A stretch of 14,391 nt of DNA from an uncultured Bacilli bacterium (GTDB lineage Bacteria; Bacillota_I; Bacilli_A; RF39; UBA660). Shown piece by piece: positions 6,557 to 13,030 of this stretch. The notes beneath the pieces were generated by a model. That model did no database searches, was not told the DNA's origin, and saw only the letters and a list, made by a program, of their open reading frames with translations. A program made the translations under genes and the position numbers. The stretch's first letter is position 1. Every line of letters begins with the position of its first letter. The stretch lies in NCBI GenBank assembly GCA_947593275.1, contig CANQDN010000016.1, positions 1 through 14,391 on the forward strand, read 5' to 3'.

Positions 6557-7648
6557 TTGAATAAACTAATAAAAAATGTTTTAAATACCATTGAAAAGAA
6601 GGGGTTTGAAGCTTATGTTGTGGGAGGATATGTTCGAGATTTATTATTAGGAAGACTTTCCTATGATGTGGATATTTGTACTAATGCTACTCCTAAAGAG
6701 TTGATTGCTATTTTTCCTCAGGCGGGAACTAAGAATTTGGGGGGTATTTATTTTAAAGTTAAAGAATATAATTTTGAAATAATGACTTACCGAGAAGAAA
6801 TAAAGTATGAGAATAGAAGACCAGTTAAGTATAATTATATTAATAATTTGTTGCAAGATTTAAAGAGAAGAGATTTTACAATAAATGCAATATGTATGAA
6901 TCTTAATGGGGATATTATTGATTTATTAAAAGGGACACAAGATTTAAGTAAGAGATCTATTAGAATGATTGGGGACGCTAAAATTAAGATTAAAGAAGAC
7001 CCTCTTAGAATATTAAGAGGAGTTAGGTTTGCTACAGTTCTTGATTTTGGGATAGAGCCAAGTCTTTATGATTGTTTTTTAAAATATAAAGATGAAGTAA
7101 AGAAGTTATCAACTACAAGAATAAAAGAAGAATTAGATAAAATATTAATATCTTTAAATCCTATTAAAGGATTAAAGCTTTTGGATAATTTAGGAATATT
7201 AAAAGTACTCGGTATTAGTTATAAAGATATTGTTCCAGTTAAAAATATTGAGGGAATGTATGCTCAGATAGAGGTAAATATTAAATTACCTTTTACTAAG
7301 ACAGAAAGAGAAAATATTAAAAGTATAAAAGAGATTATTAAAAATGGGGAAATAAATAATATGATTCTTTATAAGAAGGGGTTATATATATGTCTTGTCG
7401 CGGGTGAAATATTAAATATTAGTAAAAAAGAAATTAATAAGATGTATAAGAGTCTATCTATTCATGAGAAAAAAGATATTGATATAAGTTTTCAAGATAT
7501 AGGGGATATACTTAATATTAATAATTCTAAAAGAATTGGGTTAATTATTAAAGAAATAGAAAAGTTAATTTTAAAGAATAAAATTAGGAATAAAAAGAGT
7601 GAGATAATTAAATATTTGAAAGAAAATAAAGACAGGTGGATGGCATGA
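6557..7648 (+). CDS. cca: CCA-adding tRNA nucleotidyltransferase (class II, poly(A)-polymerase-like)
   Basis: Adds or repairs the 3' CCA of tRNAs in the cytoplasm. 363 residues, a little shorter than Bacillus Cca (just under 400). The class II nucleotidyltransferase head is clear: VVGGYVRDLLLG (21-32), the metal-binding pair Asp37 and Asp39 in YDVDI, RRDFTINAI near 104-112, and KEDPLRILRGVRFA near 148. The C-terminal body is more diverged, and no HD motif is visible. The start is TTG at 6557, chosen because a full AGGAGG (6545-6550) sits six bases upstream. It follows miaA by 10 bases and overlaps dnaD by four (ATGA). Poly(A) polymerase is an alternative, but in Bacillota a single copy of this type normally works as the CCA enzyme. 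Confidence 0.9.
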   Translation: MNKLIKNVLNTIEKKGFEAYVVGGYVRDLLLGRLSYDVDICTNATPKELIAIFPQAGTKNLGGIYFKVKEYNFEIMTYREEIKYENRRPVKYNYINNLLQDLKRRDFTINAICMNLNGDIIDLLKGTQDLSKRSIRMIGDAKIKIKEDPLRILRGVRFATVLDFGIEPSLYDCFLKYKDEVKKLSTTRIKEELDKILISLNPIKGLKLLDNLGILKVLGISYKDIVPVKNIEGMYAQIEVNIKLPFTKTERENIKSIKEIIKNGEINNMILYKKGLYICLVAGEILNISKKEINKMYKSLSIHEKKDIDISFQDIGDILNINNSKRIGLIIKEIEKLILKNKIRNKKSEIIKYLKENKDRWMA

Positions 7649-8274
7649 ATAGTACAATATTTAAGAATTCTAAATATGTAACTAATAGTTTATTTATTAA
7701 GAAAGCTTTAGAGCTTAATCTTACTTTACAAGAGTTTTTAATGTTAACATATTTTGATAATGATTATAATAATTATTTAGATATAGAACGATTAAGTAAG
7801 AATATTGGATTAAATTTAGAGGATGCTTATAAAGTATTTAATAGTCTTATTAAGAAGAAGTTAATTACTATTGAAACAATTAAAGATTTAGAGGGAAGAA
7901 TGATTGAACAAGTAAGTTTGGATAATTTTTATGAGATGCTTACTTTAGATAAGATTGAAGAACAAAAGGAAGATGTTAAAACAGATATATATGCGATATT
8001 TGAAAAAGAGTTTAATAGGACTATTTCTAGTATGGAGTATGAAATAATTAATGCTTGGTTAGAAAAAGGGTATAGTGAAGATCTTATTCTTGGAGCATTA
8101 AAAGAGGCTGTTTATAATGGAGTTCCTAAATTAAGATATATAGATAAAATACTTTATGAATGGAATAAAAAAGGATTTAAGAATATGGAAGATGTTAATA
8201 ATCATTTAACAAAGAAAGAAGAAAAAGATGATGGAAAGGAATTATTTGATTATAATTGGTTAGAAGATGAATAG
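7645..8274 (+). CDS. dnaD: DnaD-like replication initiation / primosome protein
   Basis: DnaD helps DnaA and DnaB recruit the replicative helicase in Bacillota. 209 residues. The N-terminal winged-helix domain (about 10-85: SLFIKKALELNLTLQEFLML...SKNIGLNLEDAYKVFNSLIKKKLI) is the oligomerising DnaD_N domain. The C-terminal DnaB_2/DnaD domain (about 105-175) has FEKEFNRTISSMEYEIINAW, YSEDLILGALKEAV and the YIDKILYEW helix of the ssDNA/dsDNA-binding YxxxIxxxW motif. An upstream GTG at 7636 is in frame, but it lies inside AGGTGG (7634-7639), which is the ribosome binding site for ATG 7645, five bases on. ATG 7645 also gives the typical ATGA overlap with the cca stop. The tail is acidic. It overlaps nth by eight bases. 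Confidence 0.9.
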   Translation: MNSTIFKNSKYVTNSLFIKKALELNLTLQEFLMLTYFDNDYNNYLDIERLSKNIGLNLEDAYKVFNSLIKKKLITIETIKDLEGRMIEQVSLDNFYEMLTLDKIEEQKEDVKTDIYAIFEKEFNRTISSMEYEIINAWLEKGYSEDLILGALKEAVYNGVPKLRYIDKILYEWNKKGFKNMEDVNNHLTKKEEKDDGKELFDYNWLEDE

Positions 8275-8884
8275 TGAAGTATTAATTAAAGGATTAGATT
8301 ATTTATTTCCTAATGCGAGATGTGAGCTTAATTATAGTAAAGATTATGAATTATTAATCGCGACAGTTTTAAGTGCTCAGTGTACGGATAAAAGGGTTAA
8401 TTTAGTTACTAAAGAATTGTTTAAATATAGTTTAGAGGAATTAAAAGATGCTTCTTTAAAAGAAATTGAGGATATTATTAGGCCTTGTGGTTCTTTTACT
8501 AAAAAAGCAAGTTATATTAAAGGGATTGCAACAAGATTAATAGAGGATTATAAGGGAAAAGTTCCTAATAATAGAGAGTATTTAGAGAGTTTACCTGGAG
8601 TGGGGAGAAAGACTTGCAATGTTGTATTATCGAATTTATTTCATGTACCCGCGATAGCGGTCGATACTCATGTTTATAGGGTTTCATTAAGACTTGGTTT
8701 TTCTAAGCCTAATGATAGTGTTTTAACAGTAGAAAAGAAGCTTATGAAGAGGCTTCCTAAAGAATCTTGGAGTAGGTTACATCATCAATTAGTATTATTT
8801 GGAAGATATAAATGTAAAGCAATAAAACCGGAGTGTAAAGATTGTCCATTTATTAAATATTGTAATTATGTTAAAAATAACTAG
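8267..8884 (+). CDS. nth: Endonuclease III (DNA glycosylase/AP lyase)
   Basis: Bifunctional base-excision repair enzyme removing oxidised pyrimidines. 205 residues, the normal length. The helix-hairpin-helix LPGVGRKTCNVVL contains the catalytic Lys115, and catalytic Asp133 lies in VDTHVYRVSLRLG, the same 18-residue spacing as Lys120/Asp138 in E. coli Nth. The C-terminal 4Fe-4S loop is intact: Cys183-X6-Cys190-X2-Cys193-X5-Cys199. The N-terminal SAQCTDKRVN block is also typical. It is last in the operon and starts inside the end of dnaD, so it probably depends on translational coupling; I see no strong ribosome binding site. dnaD-nth adjacency is common in Bacillota. Its stop codon lies in the stem of the operon terminator. 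Confidence 0.97.
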   Translation: MNSEVLIKGLDYLFPNARCELNYSKDYELLIATVLSAQCTDKRVNLVTKELFKYSLEELKDASLKEIEDIIRPCGSFTKKASYIKGIATRLIEDYKGKVPNNREYLESLPGVGRKTCNVVLSNLFHVPAIAVDTHVYRVSLRLGFSKPNDSVLTVEKKLMKRLPKESWSRLHHQLVLFGRYKCKAIKPECKDCPFIKYCNYVKNN

Positions 8885-8899
8885 GGAAGCCTAGTTTTT
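8879..8899 (+). terminator. Terminator of the mscL-nth operon
   Basis: Stem AACTAGG (8879-8885) and CCTAGTT (8890-8896), GAAG loop, T run to 8899. The stem takes in the nth stop codon. Confidence 0.88.
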
Positions 8900-8905
8900 A
8901 TAAAC

Positions 8906-8933
8906 TTGACTTTTAAAGAAATTTGATTATAAT
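8906..8933 (+). promoter_or_regulatory. Promoter of the gene at 8964
   Basis: TTGACT (8906-8911), 16-base spacer, TATAAT (8928-8933). A strong ribosome binding site AAAGGGGA (about 8949-8956) precedes the ATG. Confidence 0.82.
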
Positions 8934-8963
8934 ATATGGGAATTTTAGAAAGGGGAATATAAG

Positions 8964-9506
8964 ATGTTAGAAAAAGTATTAGAAGAAAAGAAAGAGATAT
9001 ATGAAGATTTAAAGAATAAAGTTTTAAATAAGTTTGGAGTTATGGGTTTTTATTTAGTAGTAGCTTTTATAGTAAGTTTAGGAGAAACTAATCTTTTATG
9101 GAATATTTATGGAAGACCTGATGTTATGCTTACTACTATTACACTTAATCCAATAGATGGGCAGTTATTTTGCTTTTTAACATCTTTATATACTTGTGGT
9201 TGGGTGCCTTTAGTTTTAGCAATTAGATCCGCGATAGGGGGATTTAAAGCAAGAAAGAAAATGCTTAAAGCTCAAAAAGAAGTGGATGTAATTCAAGAAG
9301 AATTAAAGGATAGTAAAGAAATAGAAAGAGATTTTAATAAAGAAAGAAGAGAGTTATTAGAGTTACAGTTAAAAGCTTTACAAGAGTATATTAAACATCG
9401 TAATAGATATAATTATCAAATAAAAAGAGGTATTAAAGATTTAAATAGTGAAGAACTTTCTTTAGTAAGAAGATTAAAATTAGAAGAAGAAAAAAAGAAT
9501 TACTGA
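8964..9506 (+). CDS. Membrane protein with C-terminal coiled coil, unknown
   Basis: I do not recognise this 180-residue protein. A short charged N-terminus (1-22) is followed by two hydrophobic segments, about 26-45 (GVMGFYLVVAFIVSLGE) and 66-89 (GQLFCFLTSLYTCGWVPLVLAI), linked by about 20 residues (WNIYGRPDVMLTTITLNPID). From about residue 97 it is highly charged and helical (KARKKMLKAQKEVDVIQEEL onward), consistent with a long cytoplasmic coiled coil. So it is probably a two-pass inner-membrane protein with both ends in the cytoplasm. It is monocistronic, with a good promoter and ribosome binding site and a bidirectional terminator shared with the convergent gene. The good expression signals suggest a real, expressed gene of some importance in its lineage. 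Confidence 0.82.
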   Translation: MLEKVLEEKKEIYEDLKNKVLNKFGVMGFYLVVAFIVSLGETNLLWNIYGRPDVMLTTITLNPIDGQLFCFLTSLYTCGWVPLVLAIRSAIGGFKARKKMLKAQKEVDVIQEELKDSKEIERDFNKERRELLELQLKALQEYIKHRNRYNYQIKRGIKDLNSEELSLVRRLKLEEEKKNY

Positions 9507-9519
9507 TGGGTAATTCTTT
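9494..9519. terminator. Bidirectional terminator between convergent genes
   Basis: A 10-bp perfect stem, AAAGAATTAC (9494-9503) and GTAATTCTTT (9510-9519), with a 6-base loop, a T run on the plus side and an A run (9488-9496) that reads as T on the minus strand. The plus gene's stop codon touches the loop, and the minus gene's stop overlaps the stem end. Confidence 0.88.
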
Positions 9520-10043
9520 TATATATTATCAATTCCTTCATCTTTTAAGAGATTTTTAAAGTCTTTAATAGTATAGACATCTTTTATAAATTTACCATCT
9601 TTAAAGAATAAAATAACAGGAATATCATTAATATCTTTAGTACTAACTTTTAATTTATTAGCTAGATTACTTTTATAGTTTTTATTTTCTTTTATGTCAG
9701 TAATATTTATGAAATAAAAGTCATTTTGCAAGTTATATTTATCAATTATTGGTTTTAAATCTTTTTCAAAGTTATATATATTTTTATCGTTTGTATAACT
9801 AATATAGATAAAATAATAATTAGCTGTTTCAGATAAGATGTTATCTATTTCATCTATTTCTTTTAGTTCATAACTGATAGTATTAGTGGTTATTAGATAA
9901 CTTCGGGCATATTTTTCTGCCTCTTTTACTAAATACCATTTATAAATATAAAGAACTAGGAAAATAATTCCAATAATTATACCAATGGTAATAAGAGTAT
10001 TCTTAAGAGATTGGTTTTTATTTTTAATCTTTATATTGGCCAT
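9519..10043 (-). CDS. Membrane-anchored thioredoxin-fold protein lacking CxxC
   Basis: 174 residues from ATG at 10043. A lysine-rich N-terminus is followed by one membrane helix (about 15-38, LKNTLITIGIIIGIIFLVLYIYK), then an extracytoplasmic domain with thioredoxin-like order: a β-strand YYFIYISYTND where the active site would begin, a helix, DFYFINITD as the next strand, and the DIPVILFFKDGKFI segment whose Pro matches the cis-Pro of thioredoxins. The CxxC is replaced by a TNDKN-type loop, so redox catalysis is unlikely; a binding, chaperone-like or accessory role is possible. It recalls bacteriocin-transport-accessory-type thioredoxin-like proteins, but that is only a resemblance. An in-frame ATG at 10061 was rejected: the promoter would start transcription at about 10059, and the AAAGGA for ATG 10043 lies between. 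Confidence 0.8.
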   Translation of the reverse strand: MANIKIKNKNQSLKNTLITIGIIIGIIFLVLYIYKWYLVKEAEKYARSYLITTNTISYELKEIDEIDNILSETANYYFIYISYTNDKNIYNFEKDLKPIIDKYNLQNDFYFINITDIKENKNYKSNLANKLKVSTKDINDIPVILFFKDGKFIKDVYTIKDFKNLLKDEGIDNI

Positions 10044-10065
10044 AAGATCATATCCTTTCATAAAT

Positions 10066-10094
10066 ATTTTATCATATTATAAGTTTATTTGCAA
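10066..10094 (-). promoter_or_regulatory. Promoter of the thioredoxin-fold gene
   Basis: Minus strand: TTGCAA (10094-10089), 17-base spacer, TAAAAT (10071-10066) with TG one base upstream (extended -10). The predicted start site at about 10059 excludes the longer reading of the gene. No hairpin terminator is seen after ftsK just upstream, so read-through from ftsK is also possible. Confidence 0.65.
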
Positions 10095-10104
10095 TTTTAT
10101 TTTT

Positions 10105-12351
10105 TTATTCAGGAGGATTATTATCTTCTAGTTTAACTAAAACTTCTCGAGGTTTAGAGCCATTTGCAGGACCAACAATACCTCTTTTTTCTAAAAGATC
10201 TACGACACGGGCCGCTCTATTATAGCCTAGTCTAAATCTTCTTTGGAGAAGAGAAGTACTTATTTTACCAGTTTCAATTGCAAATTCGACTATTTCATTA
10301 TACATTGGATCATCATATTCTTCAGGTTCACCAACTGAGCCATGAATACCATTTCCACTGGCATTTAAGTTTTCCATTTCACTATCATAGTTTGCACTTT
10401 GCTGTTTACATACATAATCAATTATACGAGCTATTTCATTATCATTTATAAAACAACCTTGAATACGAGTTGGAACATTTTCACCCATTGGTAAGTATAA
10501 CATATCACCTTTACCTAAGAGTTTTTCAGCACCACTGGAGTCTAGGATAGTTCTGGAATCGATGTTACTGGCAACAGCGAAAGCAATACGAGATGGGATG
10601 TTTGCTTTTACAACACCGGTGATAACATCAGTTGATGGTCTTTGGGTTGCAACAATTAAATGAATACCGGCCGCTCTAGCCATTTGAGTAATACGCATGA
10701 TTGAATCTTCAACTTCTTTGGAGGCAACAAGCATTAAGTCAGCAAGTTCGTCGATTATGGCAACTATATAATGCATTCTTGGTAGTTTTTCATCACGGTT
10801 TTTATTTTCTTTATCAATAAGTTCATTATAACCAGCAATATTTTTGACATTTTTATCACTAAACATATCATATCTTTTTTCCATTTCGGCAACTAACTTT
10901 TGAAGAGCGATACTAGCTTTTTTTGGATCACTTACAACTGGACACAATAGGTGAGGGATACCATTATAATTGGATAATTCGACCTTTTTGGGGTCAACTA
11001 GCATTAGTTTTACTTCATCCGGTTTATAACGCATTAAGATAGAACAAATAATGGTATTAGTACAAACTGATTTACCGGAACCAGTAGAACCAGCGATTAA
11101 AAGATGGGGCATTTTAGATAAATCAGCAAGTTTAGGCTCACCCATGATATCTTTACCTAACGCAACGAGGATTTTACCACTACTGGATTCTTTATTATCA
11201 TAAGCTAAAACTTCTTTAAATTTAACCATACTGATGGTTGGATTAGGTATTTCAATACCAATGGTGTTTTTGCCAGGGATTGGAGCTTGAATACGAACAT
11301 CTTTAGCGGCTAGAGCAAGGGCTATTTCTTTATTTATACCACTTATTCTACTTACTTTTGTACCACTTGGGACTTTTACTTCAAATTGGGTAACTGCGGG
11401 TCCTATATGAATTTCTACTACTTGACCATTTATTTGGAAATCTTTTAAGACTCTTTCTAAGTTTTCTTTATTACTCCTTATATAATTATTAGAGTTTACT
11501 TTCTTTTCTGTTTTTACATCATCAAGTAAAGATAATGGGGGAAGAGTATAAGTTGAGTTTACTTCATAAGATTTTTTAGGTTGTTCTAAGTTTTCTTTTA
11601 TAGGCATTAGTTTATCATTATTATTAAGTTCTTCAATGCTTGTTATAACTATTTTATCATTTTTAGGTGGTTCTTCTAGAGATTTTTCATCTTCATAATC
11701 ATAAGCTTTAGGTTCTTTAGGTAAATCATTTTTTTCTTCTTCAGTATTACCACTTAGAGATTTTAAGAAGTCTTTAAACTTTTTAAACATATCAGCGATA
11801 GTAATATTAAATAATAAGATAATACCAAAGATAACTAATATTATAGCGACTATTTTAGAACCAGTTGGGCCAAATAGACTACTAAGTAGAGCAGATGCGG
11901 CCGCACCAATAATACCTCCACCTATTTCAATTGATGTATCACCACTTGTAAATAAAGCAGTATTATTACCAATGGTGGCAATTCTTTCCATATATTGATC
12001 GATAGTTGTTTGGAATATGTCGGTAGCGTTTTTACAATTGGCGACAAAACCAAAGTGACTAGCCATTAAAATAGTTAGCATGATAACATAAAGACCGATT
12101 AATCTTTGACTTAAGAATTTAGGAAGACGTCTTTTAAAAAGCATGTAACTTCCGAGAATTAAGACAGATATTAATAAGAAGATCCAGGCCCAACCCCCAA
12201 CTAAAAACATTGCGAATTTTTTTATTAAAGCGCCAACTAAGCCAAAACCAAAACCAATTATACCTATTAATATTAAAATAAGGCCTGTAAGTTCGACACT
12301 ATATTCAAAATTTTCTTTTTCTTGAGCTTTTGTTTTTTTCTTTTTTGCCAT
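10105..12351 (-). CDS. ftsK: DNA translocase FtsK/SpoIIIE
   Basis: Septum-anchored ATP-driven pump that moves chromosomal DNA during division (or into the spore in sporulating relatives). 748 residues. A basic N-terminus is followed by about four membrane helices (residues 20-185) and an acidic, variable linker (about 195-270). The motor follows: alpha domain around 275-395 (VVEIHIGPAVTQFEVKVPSG), then the beta RecA-like domain with Walker A IAGSTGSGKS near 421-430 and Walker B IVAIIDELADLM near 530. The winged-helix gamma domain (about 680-740: ISTSLLQRRFRLGYNRAARVVDLLEKRGIVG) reads the polar guide sequences. The start ATG 12351 was chosen over an in-frame TTG at 12363 because GGTGAG (12360-12355) is the ribosome binding site for it. 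The order and length match the SpoIIIE/SftA-like family of Bacillota; presence of membrane helices excludes soluble SftA. Confidence 0.95.
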   Translation of the reverse strand: MAKKKKTKAQEKENFEYSVELTGLILILIGIIGFGFGLVGALIKKFAMFLVGGWAWIFLLISVLILGSYMLFKRRLPKFLSQRLIGLYVIMLTILMASHFGFVANCKNATDIFQTTIDQYMERIATIGNNTALFTSGDTSIEIGGGIIGAAASALLSSLFGPTGSKIVAIILVIFGIILLFNITIADMFKKFKDFLKSLSGNTEEEKNDLPKEPKAYDYEDEKSLEEPPKNDKIVITSIEELNNNDKLMPIKENLEQPKKSYEVNSTYTLPPLSLLDDVKTEKKVNSNNYIRSNKENLERVLKDFQINGQVVEIHIGPAVTQFEVKVPSGTKVSRISGINKEIALALAAKDVRIQAPIPGKNTIGIEIPNPTISMVKFKEVLAYDNKESSSGKILVALGKDIMGEPKLADLSKMPHLLIAGSTGSGKSVCTNTIICSILMRYKPDEVKLMLVDPKKVELSNYNGIPHLLCPVVSDPKKASIALQKLVAEMEKRYDMFSDKNVKNIAGYNELIDKENKNRDEKLPRMHYIVAIIDELADLMLVASKEVEDSIMRITQMARAAGIHLIVATQRPSTDVITGVVKANIPSRIAFAVASNIDSRTILDSSGAEKLLGKGDMLYLPMGENVPTRIQGCFINDNEIARIIDYVCKQQSANYDSEMENLNASGNGIHGSVGEPEEYDDPMYNEIVEFAIETGKISTSLLQRRFRLGYNRAARVVDLLEKRGIVGPANGSKPREVLVKLEDNNPPE

Positions 12352-12368
12352 TGTACTCACCAATTATA

Positions 12369-12398
12369 ATTATACCTTAAAAATGGGGGTTGTGTAAA
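12369..12398 (-). promoter_or_regulatory. Promoter of ftsK
   Basis: Minus strand: TTTACA (12398-12393), 18-base spacer, TATAAT (12374-12369). The predicted start is close to the GGTGAG ribosome binding site, so the leader is short, as for miaB. Confidence 0.7.
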
Positions 12399-12425
12399 CT
12401 TTATTTCAAAAACTTGTCATAAATT

Positions 12426-12875
12426 TTAAAAGGGATTTTTAGAAATACGACCTAATAAGTAATCAGCAGATATATTATAGTTTTTACAAATAGTATATAA
12501 AAAGGGTGTTGCAATTAAGTATCTTCCACGCTCATAATCAGCGATTACTGAGTGAGTAGTATTAAGAATACTTGCGAGTTTTTCTTGGGTTAGATGTTTT
12601 TCTTTGCGCCATTCTTTTAATCTTTTACCTACTTCTTTTTTATCAATGGATTCTTTTGTGTCACGATATTTTTTATTAGAAGATAAATTAAAGATATAAT
12701 CAAGAGAAATATCAAATATATTACAAAAGTTATTTAAATGAATTAAAGGGATGATACTGTTTTGAAGTTCATATTCTTTATATGTACTCCTTTTTATTCC
12801 TAGAGAATCTGCGACTTTTTCTTGAGTCCATAGTTCGGCAGTTCTTATAAGCTTTAAATTATTACCATAGTTCAT
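12426..12875 (-). CDS. XRE-family regulator with two tandem HTH domains
   Basis: 149 residues containing two Cro/CI-type helix-turn-helix domains in a row. The first covers about 4-62 (LKLIRTAELWTQEKVADSLG, then IKRSTYKEYE, ending ISLDYIFNLS). The second covers about 82-145 (VGKRLKEWRKEKHLTQEKLA, then HSVIADYERG, ending ISADYLLGR). Both halves keep the Q-E-K-(V/L)-A turn and the closing I-S-x-D-Y-(I/L) helix, so the protein is an internal duplication that could bind a two-half-site operator as a monomer. There is no sensor or peptidase domain. It is divergent from the putative DGR target at 13031 with 155 bases between start codons; regulation of that gene and of itself is the obvious inference, not shown. 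Ribosome binding site GGTGATTTT precedes the ATG. Confidence 0.9.
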   Translation of the reverse strand: MNYGNNLKLIRTAELWTQEKVADSLGIKRSTYKEYELQNSIIPLIHLNNFCNIFDISLDYIFNLSSNKKYRDTKESIDKKEVGKRLKEWRKEKHLTQEKLASILNTTHSVIADYERGRYLIATPFLYTICKNYNISADYLLGRISKNPF

Positions 12876-12923
12876 AAAATCACCGATATAATTTTCTCAT
12901 TAAAAGGGGTATTTTAAAATTTT

Positions 12924-12939
12924 TTGGCTAATATGCCGA
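12924..12939. promoter_or_regulatory. Possible second operator, TTGGC-N6-GCCGA
   Basis: An imperfect dyad TTGGC (12924-12928), taatat, GCCGA (12935-12939) lying just upstream of the -35 of the 13031 promoter. It has the same 6-base centre as the palindrome inside that promoter, and it is unusually GC-containing for this intergenic region. Confidence 0.3.
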
Positions 12940-12947
12940 CATTTTTC

Positions 12948-12976
12948 TTGACATTTACAGTTTGGTAAATTATAAT
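12948..12976 (+). promoter_or_regulatory. Consensus promoter of the putative DGR target gene, with operator in its spacer
   Basis: TTGACA (12948-12953), exactly 17 bases, TATAAT (12971-12976): a perfect vegetative-type promoter. The spacer plus one -35 base is a palindrome, ATTTAC-AGTTTG-GTAAAT (12953-12970), so a protein bound there would block RNA polymerase. The divergent tandem-HTH regulator is the natural candidate. The leader is about 48 bases, AT-rich and then purine-rich (GAGAAGGGAAAGAGAGAAAG) before the ATG at 13031. Confidence 0.85.
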
Positions 12977-13030
12977 TTTAGTATAAGTTAGAAAATTATA
13001 ATATAATTGAGAAGGGAAAGAGAGAAAGCA

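Larger units (their letters stand above)
12887..13000. repeat. Inverted repeat arms flanking the divergent promoters
   Basis: TATAATTTTCT (12887-12897) is exactly inverted as AGAAAATTATA (12990-13000). The arms lie 92 bases apart, one beside the regulator's ribosome binding site and one in the leader of the 13031 gene. They may be paired regulator sites for looping, but the arms are AT-rich and chance is possible. Confidence 0.4.

Noticed and set aside
6647..6856. Minus-strand 69-codon ORF inside cca
   Set aside because: It lies antisense to the conserved nucleotidyltransferase head and shows no start signals; a shadow ORF.
13009..13016. GAGAAGGG, identical to the SpoIIIE recognition sequence known from Bacillus subtilis
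   Set aside because: A single 8-base match lying in the purine-rich leader just before an ATG, where ribosome-binding function explains it as well. Only genome-wide strand skew could support a guiding role.
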